Positions 42,513 to 51,953 of a DNA stretch of 60,622 bases are shown piece by piece. How positions within the stretch are numbered: the stretch's first letter is position 1; each line of letters starts with the position of its first letter. The position numbers and the translations under genes were made by a program. The stretch comes from JAVZLQ01 sp049972525. Lineage in GTDB: Archaea; Thermoproteota; Bathyarchaeia; Bathyarchaeales; Bathycorpusculaceae. The notes beneath the pieces were generated by a model that saw only the letters and a list, made by a program, of their open reading frames with translations, ran no database searches and was not told where the DNA came from. The DNA is taken from the NCBI GenBank assembly GCA_049972525.1, contig JBMFKI010000006.1, forward strand, positions 1 through 60,622, given 5' to 3'.

Positions 42513-43025
42513 ATGTCCGCGGAGCCACAGTTGAGGGTTAATATACCTAGAGATGTGAAGATTACAACGTACTCTTTCACAGATTTCTTTAAGGGTTTTG
42601 AGGATGTTGAGGCTGTTAGGCGCATTTTTGGAGAAAAAACAGAGGAGATTCTGCGCAATCTCCAAGTGGAGTTTGCTGGTTTCAGGGGTTATATGGGTGT
42701 AAGCGACGTTGACGGCCACCTCATGGTTAGCGCCTACTACTTGAAAAGCGGCGACTTAATCGACATATACTTGGACATTATTCACGAGCTTGTCCATGTT
42801 AAGCAGTTTATGGAGGGCAAGGAGCTTTTCGATGATAGGTATGACTATGTTGGGCGACCAACAGAAATCGAGGCGTATTGCCATGCTGTTGAGGAAGCTC
42901 GAAGGCTCGGGTTAGATGACGCGAGAATATGTCAGTACCTTAAAACAGAGTGGATGAGTGAAAGAGAGCTGAAAAAACTTACGAAGGCGCTTAACGTTAA
43001 GTATGTTCCGCCAGCTAAAAGATGA
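42513..43025 (+). CDS. Minimal zinc metallopeptidase-like protein (HExxH)
   Basis: 170 residues. HELVH (H91-H95) with Glu candidates downstream (E118, E120 in RPTEIEAYCHA) gives a gluzincin-like HExxH...E pattern. It is too short for known secreted peptidases and has no signal peptide, so it acts inside the cell if active. Similar compact proteins occur in archaea as unassigned conserved families. Start ATG 42513 after GAGGGG. Monocistronic. Confidence 0.7.
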   Translation: MSAEPQLRVNIPRDVKITTYSFTDFFKGFEDVEAVRRIFGEKTEEILRNLQVEFAGFRGYMGVSDVDGHLMVSAYYLKSGDLIDIYLDIIHELVHVKQFMEGKELFDDRYDYVGRPTEIEAYCHAVEEARRLGLDDARICQYLKTEWMSERELKKLTKALNVKYVPPAKR

Positions 43026-43090
43026 AAATGTCACGGTTTTTGGATGTAATGTTTTTAAACATGCGTAGTTAACTGGTTTTAGGTAAAAGA

Positions 43091-43822
43091 ATGAGCTTGG
43101 CAGTTGAAGCTGAAAACCTAGTTAAAGTTTTCGGTATTATACACGCCCTAGACGGATTAAGTTTCCAGATTAGCGAAGGCGAGATTTTCGGCTTAATCGG
43201 TCCAAACGGTGCTGGAAAGACAACAGCATTGCGCATAATTTCCACATTGCTTCTGCCAACCTCTGGAAGAGTCAAGGTCTTCGATTTTGACGTTGTGGAA
43301 AAGGCAAGTGAAATTCGAAGAATTATAACTTATCTTCCAGAGGAGGCTGGCGCCTATCCCAATCTTTCCGGCTGGGAGTACCTTGAGTTTATGGCAAAAT
43401 TCAGTGCGAGTGACAAAAGTGATGTTAAAAGTATGGTGAAGGAGGCTGCTGAAATTTCTGGTTTGAAGGATAGGCTTCGAGATAGGGCTAAAACATATAG
43501 CAAGGGTATGAAGCGTAGGCTTCTCGTTGCGAGGGCTTTGATGACGAAGCCTAAACTTGCAGTTTTAGACGAGCCGACAAGCGGTTTAGACGTGTTGCAC
43601 TCTTACCATGTTAGGGAGATAATAAAGCGGTATGTGAAGGATTACGGTGTAACGGTGCTGCTTTCAAGCCACAACATGCTTGAGGTTGAGCATCTCTGCG
43701 ACAAAGTAGCCCTTGTGAACATGGGAAAAATCGTGGCTGAAGGGAAACCGCAGGAATTGAAGGAGAGATTCGAAAGCGCAAACTTGGAAGAAGTTTTTGC
43801 GAAGGTGGTTAAACTTGCTTAA
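43091..43822 (+). CDS. ABC transporter ATP-binding protein
   Basis: 243 residues, a single ABC ATPase. Walker A GPNGAGKT (37-44), signature-like YSKGMKRR, Walker B LAVLDEPTSGLD, and switch His in LLSSHNM. Closest in pattern to Na+/drug-type exporters (NatA-like). Works with the permease encoded immediately downstream (26-base overlap). A TTTTTAAAC promoter-like element is at about 43051. Confidence 0.92.
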   Translation: MSLAVEAENLVKVFGIIHALDGLSFQISEGEIFGLIGPNGAGKTTALRIISTLLLPTSGRVKVFDFDVVEKASEIRRIITYLPEEAGAYPNLSGWEYLEFMAKFSASDKSDVKSMVKEAAEISGLKDRLRDRAKTYSKGMKRRLLVARALMTKPKLAVLDEPTSGLDVLHSYHVREIIKRYVKDYGVTVLLSSHNMLEVEHLCDKVALVNMGKIVAEGKPQELKERFESANLEEVFAKVVKLA

Positions 43823-45086
43823 GGGCTTTGGAAACTTCCTACTAAAGGAGCTTAAAGAGCTAATCAGAGACCCGAAAATCTTCATTGGAATGATAATAAT
43901 ACCATTAATAATGTTTCCGCTTCTAGGCGGCATTATGCACTTTTCAATACAATCTGCACAAGAAACCGCGGCGAAAGCAACAATCCTAATAATCAACCAT
44001 GACGCTGGAGATAACGCGGCGCGATTTATTTCCTACATCAGTTCACAGATTAAGGTAATCAACTACACTACCGCGGGTTCTGTAAACGTCGCAGCGTTAA
44101 TGTCCGAATACAACGTTACAGAAGTCATAGAAATCCCAAGCGGCTTCAGCGTAAATTTAACATCTGGAATGCAAGCTCACATTGAATTTTACAGCATGTT
44201 CTCAGGTTTAAGCGTGTTCTCTGGCATAGGCTCCTCAATAATTGACTCTTTAGTTGAGCAATACAATAGAAAATTAGCTCCCAACCTCGTTGTTCCAGCG
44301 AAAGCCGTTATCATCAAGGGGCAAGTGATAGAAAATTTAGACCCTCAAACCCTCACAGGGCTGATGATTTCTCAAGCGATTGCCATGCCCGTAATAATCA
44401 TGATTTTGCTTAGTTACTCTATGCAGATTGCCGCAACTTCTGTGGCTATGGAGAAAGAGGCAAAAACATTGGAGACGCTGCTAACTTTGCCAATGGACCG
44501 TTTTGCTATTCTCCTTGGAAAGTTGTCTGGTTCAATTATTGTTGCGGCGATAGGCGCTTTGGCATACATGGTTGGCTTCACGTACTATCTCGGCTCGTTT
44601 ACATCGGCAATTCCATCGAACGTAAACGTGGATCTAGCTGCACTTGGGCTTGTTCCATCAGCGTTCGGCTATGCACTTTTAGGCGTATCCCTGTTTGTTA
44701 CGTTGCTCTCCGCTTTGGCTTTAGCAATAATAATTTCTGCTTTTGCAGAAGATGTGAGAGGCGCCCAGTCGCTTGTCGGCTACATTTACCCATTAATATT
44801 TATTCCATCGATCGCCCTAATGTACTTAGATGTTAACACGATTCCCATGGCATTGCGCGTTATAATTTATGCTATTCCATACAGCCAACCGATAATAACT
44901 TCCAAAGCCGTTATAATGGGCGATTACCTAACAGCCATAGGCGGAATAATCTACGTTGCCGCTTTCACGTTAGCGATAATGTACTTTGCCTCAAGACTTT
45001 TCGCGACGGAGAAAATCTTAACGGCAAAACTGAAGTTTAAGGGATTTATGAGACGACATGGAAAACCAGCAGGAGAACTGCAGTAA
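43797..45086 (+). CDS. ABC-2-type transporter permease (NatB-like)
   Basis: 429 residues. N-terminal membrane helix (about 28-50), a large extracellular domain (about 55-195), then a block of five helices starting PVIIMILLSYSMQIA with the conserved EKEAKTLETLLTLPM loop typical of NatB-type ABC-2 permeases. Exports an unknown substrate (Na+, drug or lipid). Start TTG at 43797 overlaps the ATPase gene; TTG at 43815 is also possible. Confidence 0.9.
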   Translation: MRRWLNLLKGFGNFLLKELKELIRDPKIFIGMIIIPLIMFPLLGGIMHFSIQSAQETAAKATILIINHDAGDNAARFISYISSQIKVINYTTAGSVNVAALMSEYNVTEVIEIPSGFSVNLTSGMQAHIEFYSMFSGLSVFSGIGSSIIDSLVEQYNRKLAPNLVVPAKAVIIKGQVIENLDPQTLTGLMISQAIAMPVIIMILLSYSMQIAATSVAMEKEAKTLETLLTLPMDRFAILLGKLSGSIIVAAIGALAYMVGFTYYLGSFTSAIPSNVNVDLAALGLVPSAFGYALLGVSLFVTLLSALALAIIISAFAEDVRGAQSLVGYIYPLIFIPSIALMYLDVNTIPMALRVIIYAIPYSQPIITSKAVIMGDYLTAIGGIIYVAAFTLAIMYFASRLFATEKILTAKLKFKGFMRRHGKPAGELQ

Positions 45087-45128
45087 AGCTTTTCCACAAA
45101 GATGAACAACATCTTTTCGGTGTAAAAT

Positions 45129-46232
45129 TTGGGGATAGAACAAATTGAAGTTTACTCTGTTACACTAGCTTATTACGAACCCTTTAGAATCGCCCCAGGA
45201 GCAAGCACTGAAAGCAACAACATAGTTGTGAAGGTGTTTACGGACTACGACGTTATAGGCTGGGGAGAATCATCCCCGTCAGAAAGGGTTACTGGCGAAA
45301 CACCAGAAACAGTGCTTAAAACGCTTGACAAGGTTGCTCCGAAGCTTATCGGCATGTGCCCACTACGGATAGAGCAAGACGTAGAGCTTATGAATTCTGT
45401 TGTGAAGGGAAACCCCGCTGCAAAAGCCGCCATAGACATCGCTTTGCATGACATTCTGGGGAAAACAGTCAAAAAGCCGCTATTCATGGTTTTGGGAGGC
45501 TACCGCACAGAAGTCCTAACAGACATAACGCTTGGAATAAAACCTCCAAGAGAGATGGCTGAAGACGCCATAAAAGCCGTTAAAAAAGGATTTAAGGCCT
45601 TAAAAGTTAAGGTTGGCGTCAACCCTGTTGAAGATGTAGAGCGAATTAGGCTAATACGCGAAGCAGTAGGCAACGACATACAGATAAGGATAGACGCAAA
45701 TCAGGGGTGGACGCCTAAACAAGCCATAGAAGCCCTAAACAAGATGGAAAAGTTCAACATACAATTCGCAGAGCAACCAGTCCCAGCGGAAGACCTGAAA
45801 GGCTTGTTGGAAGTGAAGCGAAACTCGCCTATACCAATAATGGCTGACGAAAGCGTCCACTCGCCGGAAGACGCAATACGTCTAATAAAAGCCGAGGCAG
45901 TAGACCTCATAAACATTAAACTGATGAAGAGTGGCGGAATACTTAAGGGAAGAAAAATCGCTGATATTGCTGAAGCTGCGGGCATACCGTGCATGATAGG
46001 ATGCATGGGAGAATCCCAAATTGGCATAGCAGCCGGCGCCCACCTGGCAGCAGCATCCAAGAACATAATGTATGCAGACCTAGATTCAGATCTTCTGCAT
46101 AAGGACAAACTTGTCAAGAGTGGCGGAACAGAGGTTAAGGGTTCAAAACGCACATTCACAAGGCAGCATGGCCTAGGCATAAAAGAACTGGATGAGCATC
46201 TGCTTGGAAAGCCTAAAAAGGTTTACAAATAA
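45129..46232 (+). CDS. Enolase-superfamily dipeptide epimerase (L-Ala-D/L-Glu epimerase-like)
   Basis: 367 residues. MLE-subgroup catalytic layout is complete: K159-x-K161 on the second barrel strand, metal ligands D189, E215 and D240, and K264 on the sixth strand. This two-lysine arrangement supports 1,1-proton transfer, i.e. epimerisation or cycloisomerisation. The sequence pattern (FRIAPGAS, MADESVHS) is closest to dipeptide epimerases; substrate specificity is inferred. Start TTG at 45129. The class II FBPase gene follows 33 bases later. Confidence 0.87.
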   Translation: MGIEQIEVYSVTLAYYEPFRIAPGASTESNNIVVKVFTDYDVIGWGESSPSERVTGETPETVLKTLDKVAPKLIGMCPLRIEQDVELMNSVVKGNPAAKAAIDIALHDILGKTVKKPLFMVLGGYRTEVLTDITLGIKPPREMAEDAIKAVKKGFKALKVKVGVNPVEDVERIRLIREAVGNDIQIRIDANQGWTPKQAIEALNKMEKFNIQFAEQPVPAEDLKGLLEVKRNSPIPIMADESVHSPEDAIRLIKAEAVDLINIKLMKSGGILKGRKIADIAEAAGIPCMIGCMGESQIGIAAGAHLAAASKNIMYADLDSDLLHKDKLVKSGGTEVKGSKRTFTRQHGLGIKELDEHLLGKPKKVYK

Positions 46233-46265
46233 CGAATCGTCATTTACCGTATAAAAGGTGAAAAT

Positions 46266-47255
46266 TTGGTTTCTTTAAGAGCTTTGGCGCCCTCTCTAAC
46301 GCGAATCACAATTGCAGCTGCTGTTGGTGCAGCCTTGCACATCGGTCAGGGAAACCCGAACCTAATAGATGAAAAAGCTGTTGAATTTTCTAGGGCAGTT
46401 CTAGCGCAAACAGATGTGAACGGCGAGGTAATAGCATGCGAAGGACCAAAAGACAACGCTCCAGCTTTTATGCGGAGAGAAAAAGTCGGCACTGGGAAGG
46501 GACCGAAAGTCGAGTTCGTGATAGACCCAGTTGACGGCACAACAGCAGCCTCGAAGGGAAGAAAAGACGCTATTTCGGCGCTTGCATGTGCGCCAGCAGG
46601 CTGCCTCCAAGTTCTTCCAGACGACGGCTACTACTTCAAGGTGGCAACAGACCACCATTCTATGGGAAAAATATCGCTGGAAATGCCCATAGAAGAAATA
46701 GTTCAAACAGTCGCAAAAGCGAAGGGACTGCCAGTAGAAAACTTCACGGTAATTATGCTTGAACGTGAAAGACACATGGAGCTTCTACAGTTACTTAGAA
46801 AAATGGGTGTAAGGATAATTCTAATACCAGACGGAGACATCGCAGCGGCAGTAGCCACATGCATTCAAGGGTCGGGCGTAGACTTGCTAATAGGCGCTGG
46901 AGCTGGACCGGAAGCAACAATAGCCGCGACAGCCGTAAAATGCTTGGGAGGAACAATGCTCGTAAAAGTGTGGCGTGACAAAAGCGACGATTCAAAAAGG
47001 CTGAGTAGACTTGAGGCTGAAGGCGTCGACGTAGACAAAACCTACGATCAGAATGAGCTGGCCAAGGGCAACGAGCTGGTATTCTGTGCTTCTGGAGTAA
47101 CAAAGGGTGAGCTTTTGGACGGAGTGCGTTTCACGTCAAACGGCGCTATAGTAAGCTCGATTTGTATAAGGCTTCCAAGTGGGACAATAGAAAAATCAGA
47201 AACGCAATTGCGGTTTAAAGGTCATCCAATTTACAAGCATTTCTTGTCCTCGTAA
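46266..47255 (+). CDS. glpX: Fructose-1,6-bisphosphatase class II (GlpX)
   Basis: 329 residues. GlpX signatures: N-terminal TRITIAAAVGAALHIGQGN, metal site VEFVIDPVDGTTAASKGRKDAISAL (Asp ligands), and GAGAGPEATIAATAVKCLGG near residue 218. Hydrolyses fructose-1,6-bisphosphate in gluconeogenesis. Most archaea use the bifunctional FBP aldolase/phosphatase instead, so the enzyme is notable here. Start TTG at 46266; possibly co-transcribed with the epimerase gene. Confidence 0.88.
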   Translation: MVSLRALAPSLTRITIAAAVGAALHIGQGNPNLIDEKAVEFSRAVLAQTDVNGEVIACEGPKDNAPAFMRREKVGTGKGPKVEFVIDPVDGTTAASKGRKDAISALACAPAGCLQVLPDDGYYFKVATDHHSMGKISLEMPIEEIVQTVAKAKGLPVENFTVIMLERERHMELLQLLRKMGVRIILIPDGDIAAAVATCIQGSGVDLLIGAGAGPEATIAATAVKCLGGTMLVKVWRDKSDDSKRLSRLEAEGVDVDKTYDQNELAKGNELVFCASGVTKGELLDGVRFTSNGAIVSSICIRLPSGTIEKSETQLRFKGHPIYKHFLSS

Positions 47256-47377
47256 TTGCGGTGCTTCTGGTCAACCGGCTGGTCACTTTTGAACAGAACA
47301 TCTAACTACCATGATCGGTTCAATGTTTGTAGTCATAACAGAAAGCGTAATCGGTAAGGCTGCTGGAGTAACGTAGC

Positions 47378-48619
47378 ATGTCAATCATGCAACGCCTAAA
47401 GCAAGAGTTCTCTTTTATTAAGGGAAACTACGCGGTGCTTGTCTTAAGCTGGATTTTATTGGATTTTGCTTCAGAAATCCCGGCGGCGTACTACACCCTT
47501 TACGTTCTGGGGTTAGGCGCCACAGAAACCATAGTTGGCACCATAGGGTTTTTCCAGTTTTTAGCTCTGGCATCTATGCAGTTTCCAGGCGGATATATAG
47601 CTGACAAGTTTGGAAGAAAATGGATTGTATGCCTAATGACTTTCGGAGTTGCGTTAAGCTACCTTTTCTATGCTTTGGCTCCATCATGGCACTTCATACT
47701 CATCGGAGCAGTTTTGATGGCGACTTTCAACTCAACCTACCAGCCGGCATTGATGGCTATGATAGCTGACTCCTTGCCGCCCGAAAAGAGGGGAATGGGC
47801 TTCGGGATCGTAACTCTGATTGGCAGTGCTTCCACTACTCCAGGGCCGGTCGTTGCGGCTTTGCTTTATAGTCGTTTCGGTTTAATGGATGGAATGCGCA
47901 TAGTTTACGGTATTGTCGTTGCGCTTTTTTTGGCTGCGGCGTTTCTGCGGCTGTTTCGTTTGAAAGAAACTTTTAAGACGACTGAAAAACCTCGCATAAG
48001 TGATCTTTGGAAAACCTATCCAGCTTCGGTGAAGCAGAGTTTAGGCGTTTGGAAAAGAGTTTCGAAATCCTTGTTTTACCTGGTTTGGTCAGTTATAATT
48101 GTGCAGTTCGGCTTTTCCACGGTTTCGCTTTTCCTGCCAGTTTACGCCGTATATGACTGTCAAATAGACAAGGAAGTCTGGGCGTTTTTAACAGCAGCTG
48201 CGCCAGTCACCACAATAATTTTTTCCATACCCATAGGGAAATTTATCGACAAAGTAAACAGAAAAATCCCTACGCTTTTGGCGTATTCTCTTTTCGGCTT
48301 GGCTGTATGGCTTTTTGTAGAGGGAAGCATACCCACGGTTCTCGCTTCTCTAGTGCTTATAGGCGCCGCGCAGGTTATGATGAACACTGGTTTCAGCGCG
48401 CTGCTTGCAGATTTAACCCCAAAAATGGAGAGGGGAAAAGTTAACGCGTTCACGAACTTTTTTAGCTTCATATTTATGGCTTTAGGCAACTTGATAGGCG
48501 GGTTCTTGTACGAGCATATCTATCATAGGCTGCCTTTCTACATAACAATTGCCGCGATAATACCATCCTTTCTCATAACGCTCACACTAGTCAGAGAACC
48601 AGAAAAAAGAGAGAAATGA
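47378..48619 (+). CDS. MFS transporter
   Basis: 413 residues, about 12 membrane helices. The MFS loop 2-3 motif is GYIADKFGRKWIV (about 72-84), with a related loop at GKFIDKVNRKIPT in the second half. Central cytoplasmic loop of about 45 residues rich in Lys/Thr. Substrate unknown. A second MFS transporter is at 56207, not closely similar. Its stop overlaps a possible small gene by an ATGA. Confidence 0.87.
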   Translation: MSIMQRLKQEFSFIKGNYAVLVLSWILLDFASEIPAAYYTLYVLGLGATETIVGTIGFFQFLALASMQFPGGYIADKFGRKWIVCLMTFGVALSYLFYALAPSWHFILIGAVLMATFNSTYQPALMAMIADSLPPEKRGMGFGIVTLIGSASTTPGPVVAALLYSRFGLMDGMRIVYGIVVALFLAAAFLRLFRLKETFKTTEKPRISDLWKTYPASVKQSLGVWKRVSKSLFYLVWSVIIVQFGFSTVSLFLPVYAVYDCQIDKEVWAFLTAAAPVTTIIFSIPIGKFIDKVNRKIPTLLAYSLFGLAVWLFVEGSIPTVLASLVLIGAAQVMMNTGFSALLADLTPKMERGKVNAFTNFFSFIFMALGNLIGGFLYEHIYHRLPFYITIAAIIPSFLITLTLVREPEKREK

Positions 48620-48828
48620 CGCGGATGAACTGCCTGTATTGGAGCCACGGATGTTCTCACAACATTAAGGGGTGCAGAAAACTGGGACTAATTAACGCGC
48701 GTGTCTCCACATACCATGTTCCAATTCGCTTTTGCCCAATTAGGCGGCTAACAGGAGAACCGCAGTTTTCTTTTAGCAATCTCGCACTTGAAGTAGGTTT
48801 GTTGAAACTTAACTTTTCGATTTTTTAG
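48616..48828 (+). CDS. Possible small Cys-rich protein
   Basis: 70 residues, coupled to the MFS gene by an ATGA overlap. Contains CLYWSHGCSHNIKGC, then CPIRRLTGEP, a Cys/His pattern that could bind a metal. No family recognised and the C-terminal half looks random; it may be only an open frame. Downstream, to 49173, the spacer holds only this and the next doubtful frame. Confidence 0.28.
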   Translation: MTRMNCLYWSHGCSHNIKGCRKLGLINARVSTYHVPIRFCPIRRLTGEPQFSFSNLALEVGLLKLNFSIF

Positions 48829-48844
48829 ATTATTTGTTTAGGCT

Positions 48845-49033
48845 TTGCGGGATTATTCTTTTCTGGCTTTGTGTGTTACGTATTTTCTTGGGAGTGGGAG
48901 AATTCCTACTGTGATGTTTTCGTTTTCACTTATGGTTTTTGGGATGCTTTGCTGTATATTTTCGGTTGCTTCTTCGTTTTTATGTATCAAGACTGGTTGG
49001 TTGGTTAACTGGGTTATGGTTGGATTTAACTAA
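48845..49033 (+). CDS. Possible small two-TM protein
   Basis: 62 residues from TTG 48845, two hydrophobic segments and a short tail. No recognisable family. The region 48829-49173 otherwise shows no gene, repeat or folded RNA; this frame may be chance. Confidence 0.22.
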   Translation: MRDYSFLALCVTYFLGSGRIPTVMFSFSLMVFGMLCCIFSVASSFLCIKTGWLVNWVMVGFN

Positions 49034-49185
49034 AAGTGTTGAAGTAAGCAAGCCTTTAGTTGAGGGCTATTTTTGGTTTTAGGCGTGGTTAGTGATTTGA
49101 AATTAGGATTTTCCGTGCTTAACCTTTTTCTCAAAATCTGGCTTTAGGATGTGTAAGCTAGTCTGTTTAGGCTTTGGAGATCAAT

Positions 49186-49614
49186 ATGGATGAAGAGTTA
49201 GTTGCCAGTGAGTTGAAGGGGAACACGTTGCGTGTTTACTGGTTTTTATTGGAGCATTCGGGCGACTCTGTTGGTCCTAGAACGGTTCAGAAGAAGCTTG
49301 GTTTTTCAAGTCCTGCTTTAGCTGCTTATCATTTAGAGAAACTTGTTGAGCTTGGATTAGCTGAGAAAGCTTCCGGCGAATATCAGCTGAAAAAGATTGT
49401 TAATGTTGGGGTTCTAAGGTGTTTTTTGAGGATAGGAGGTTTCGTCGTTCCGAGATACATGCTGTACCTGGCTTTGTTCTTGACTCTTTTGGCATTTTTT
49501 GTTATTAACTTTAAAGAGGTTAACTTTTACAGCCTTTATGCGTTAATATTTGGGTTGCTGGGTACTGGGATATTGGTTTACGAAACGTTTAGGGCTTGGA
49601 AAATAAAACCTTAA
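49186..49614 (+). CDS. Membrane-anchored winged-helix regulator
   Basis: About 142 residues from ATG 49186; TTG at 49174 would add four. An N-terminal winged helix (about 8-70, GPRTVQKKLGFSSPALAAYHLEKLVELGL) is followed by two membrane helices (about 88-108 and 115-135). Such membrane-bound winged-helix proteins are common in archaea and may sense the membrane state. Targets unknown. Convergent with the DUF4382 unit. Confidence 0.8.
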   Translation: MDEELVASELKGNTLRVYWFLLEHSGDSVGPRTVQKKLGFSSPALAAYHLEKLVELGLAEKASGEYQLKKIVNVGVLRCFLRIGGFVVPRYMLYLALFLTLLAFFVINFKEVNFYSLYALIFGLLGTGILVYETFRAWKIKP

Positions 49615-49635
49615 GAAAGGGGGGAGGGAAAGAAG

Positions 49636-49932
49636 CTATTGCATTATTGGACGTTTTTTAAGGTACTTGTAGCCGCATTCGCATTTGAAGCCTACTATTT
49701 TGTTTTTACGTTTTATTTCATGCAGTTTTTTGGCGGTGCACCCTGTTTCTTTTTTGTGGATTTTCCATAGCAGTTTAGCTTCTTCGCGAGTCATCGGCGC
49801 GAATGTTTTGAGCGAGGAGAAGTACCATGTGGCGTAAATCATGAAGAACGCTAGCACCGTTGGAGCTAGCATGGGTGAGAAGGGCAGCAGCGTGTCCAAT
49901 AATTGATTGAAGGTGTCGATCATAAGTCTCAC
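49636..49932 (-). CDS. Small membrane protein with Cys motif
   Basis: 98 residues. One or two N-terminal membrane helices (about 15-40), then a basic cytoplasmic tail with CTAKK and a CECG knuckle near the end that could bind zinc. No family recognised. Its start overlaps the stop of the DUF4382 gene by an ATGA, so the two are translationally coupled. Confidence 0.62.
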   Translation of the reverse strand: MRLMIDTFNQLLDTLLPFSPMLAPTVLAFFMIYATWYFSSLKTFAPMTREEAKLLWKIHKKETGCTAKKLHEIKRKNKIVGFKCECGYKYLKKRPIMQ

Positions 49933-50537
49933 TGTCCCGTTTTCACTATGGCTTTAACTACTGGCTTAAGGTTAAGTTCGCGGTTTCTCGCTATGTTCAC
50001 CGTATCTGGTTCTAAATCAATCGTCACAGTTATGGTGCCGTTGCTTTCCATTTTTAGATGTGGCTTAAACAGCACTTTTACTTCCTCGCTTGGCACCCTT
50101 AAATCCACAACATTGCCATCGGCATAAGTAGTGCTCGCATTTAAAACGTGCATCTTCAACATTGTATAGTTTCCAGCTGGGATTTCCGTGACGGAAAGGC
50201 ACATTGAAATGTTTTGAAGCGCCAGCAAGTCGAAGGTTATGTTTTCCTTTTGATCCAGTAGCTCTAGCTCAGTCCAGTTTCCGCCAGAGCCTTGAATTGA
50301 AATTTTGTCTATTGTAAGGTATAGATTGCTTAAATTTGCAGGGGCATCTGTCACTAGTACAATTAATGTTCCGTGTTCCATGCTTGAAGGCTGGGTTTCA
50401 CTTTCACCCGTTGAACTTGTTGGTTTGCTGGCTGGAAGTTTTATGCCTGAAACGTAAAGGCCTGCAATTATTATGGCTGCGATTAGTACTCCAGCCGCTG
50501 CGTAGGCGCCTATTTTTATTCCGTTTTCGGTTTTCAA
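49929..50537 (-). CDS. DUF4382-domain exported protein
   Basis: 202 residues. N-terminal membrane anchor (about 10-31), a Ser/Thr/Pro linker, then the DUF4382 domain with its VLVTDAPANLSNLYLTIDKI start and IPAGNYTMLKMHV core. These domains occur in exported archaeal and bacterial proteins of unknown function. Start TTG at 50537 supported by AGGTGA seven bases upstream. Co-transcribed with the small membrane gene downstream. Confidence 0.78.
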   Translation of the reverse strand: MKTENGIKIGAYAAAGVLIAAIIIAGLYVSGIKLPASKPTSSTGESETQPSSMEHGTLIVLVTDAPANLSNLYLTIDKISIQGSGGNWTELELLDQKENITFDLLALQNISMCLSVTEIPAGNYTMLKMHVLNASTTYADGNVVDLRVPSEEVKVLFKPHLKMESNGTITVTIDLEPDTVNIARNRELNLKPVVKAIVKTGQ

Positions 50538-50589
50538 CCATTTTCACCTGGAATATTTAATGCAAATCTTGAGATTTAAGAAAATGCTT

Positions 50590-50616
50590 TTGAACAACCC
50601 GTTCAAAAAATTGAAC
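50590..50616. promoter_or_regulatory. Repeated TTGAAC half-sites upstream of the DUF4382 gene
   Basis: TTGAAC (50590-50595), GTTCAA (50601-50606) and TTGAAC (50611-50616): an inverted pair with 5-base spacing plus a third half-site 4 bases on, about 55 bases before the DUF4382 start. Candidate operator; the binding protein is unknown. Confidence 0.35.
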
Positions 50617-50663
50617 ATATCCGCAAATTAGGGGTTCTTTGAGTGAGCTGTTGCTTGGATTAG

Positions 50664-50710
50664 GTCGCCAAGAATTTTAGGCGGTAGTTAAACTTGCCAT
50701 TGTTGGCGAC
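50664..50710. repeat. Inverted repeat, 8 bp, 31-base loop
   Basis: GTCGCCAA (50664-50671) and TTGGCGAC (50703-50710) are perfect inverted copies, with a minor inner GGC/GCC pairing. In the spacer between divergent genes; could be a regulatory site or RNA hairpin. It is not followed by a T-rich stretch, so a simple terminator is unlikely. Confidence 0.4.
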
Positions 50711-50833
50711 TTCAACATAGTTTGCTAAAATCTCTCTTATTTTCTCATTGTTGCTGGCAGAGGTAGAAGTTATTTCCAAAACTTATTTATGAAGCCCTAC
50801 AGTAATGTTCTGTTTAGTTAAAGAGGTTATAAT

Positions 50834-51553
50834 ATGAGGAAAATTGGTTGTCTCGCATTAGCTGCTCTTATGCTGTTGTCGTTTGTCGCCATAATGCCTC
50901 TGTCCACATTCGCCGCAGAATCACCCGTCAACTTAATGGTTGTTGGGTGGTATGGCAGAGGCAGGATGACATTTTACTCAATACCGCTTGAAGATAACTC
51001 AATGAGTAATCCTGATTACAAGCTGTTGCCTTTCCACTGGTATACTACAGCGGATTATTGGATAAACCCAACGAATAGTTACGGCTTCTCGGACGCGGAT
51101 GTCGTAAGCAATATCACGGCTGCTGCAAACACTTGGGATAGCGAAACAAACTTTCCAGTCTTCTTTTACAACGGAACAACAAGCCTCGTAGCAGGAACAA
51201 AAGATGGCTATAATGTGATTTCTTGGGGCGAATATTCCCAATCCAGCGCCATAGCCGTCACATTCATCTGGTATACACGTACACGCATCAACGGACGCAT
51301 ACGCACGGCAATAGTCGAAACCGACACATTGTTAAACGTGAATTTCCAGTGGAGTTTAACAGGCGAAGCTGGGAAGATGGACGTGCAGAACATTATGATG
51401 CATGAATTCGGCCACTGGTGCGGCCTCGACGACCTATATAACAGCAGAGACTATTGGTTGACGATGTACGGCTACGCAAACTATGGAGAAACATACAAGC
51501 AAACACTTGGATTTGGCGATATCCTCGGACTGCAAGCAGTGTATGGCAAATAA
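50834..51553 (+). CDS. Secreted matrixin-like zinc metalloprotease
   Basis: 239 residues. Signal peptide (about 1-28) cleaved near FAA-ES. The zinc site HEFGHWCGLDD (H190, E191, H194, with D199/D200 as third-ligand candidates) is the HExxHxxGxxD motif of matrixins, and M211 in LTMYGYA suits the metzincin Met-turn. No propeptide or C-terminal domain is evident, so it is a compact secreted protease. Likely degrades external protein. Single gene, GAGG upstream of ATG 50834. Confidence 0.84.
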   Translation: MRKIGCLALAALMLLSFVAIMPLSTFAAESPVNLMVVGWYGRGRMTFYSIPLEDNSMSNPDYKLLPFHWYTTADYWINPTNSYGFSDADVVSNITAAANTWDSETNFPVFFYNGTTSLVAGTKDGYNVISWGEYSQSSAIAVTFIWYTRTRINGRIRTAIVETDTLLNVNFQWSLTGEAGKMDVQNIMMHEFGHWCGLDDLYNSRDYWLTMYGYANYGETYKQTLGFGDILGLQAVYGK

Positions 51554-51953
51554 TCACCTAAAACATTCCATTTTCATTTCATCCGAAAAAGTAAACTCTT
51601 GCATTAGAAAGCTACAGTCTTAATTACATGTCTCAGCTTTTCATTTCTAACATGGTTTCTAAGCTGTGTGGAAAATAGCCCCTATCATGGAAGTATGATT
51701 GCTTATGATACCCCTATATATACTGGTGAATATTAGAGAATGAAGCCGCATCATTCTGGTTTCAACCTAGAAATCGAAGGTGAAAAATAAACGCGGATAA
51801 AGCCTCCTTATTTTGCAGTTTTAGAACTTCCTTGACTTTGCTTGATGAAACTTTTGCCGCTTTTATACGGTTACCTTTGAATTTTTAGCTGCTTCATAGG
51901 TGTTAAATACTGAATGTTGGTTATACTTCCATGAACTGTGATGTTGTGGTGGT

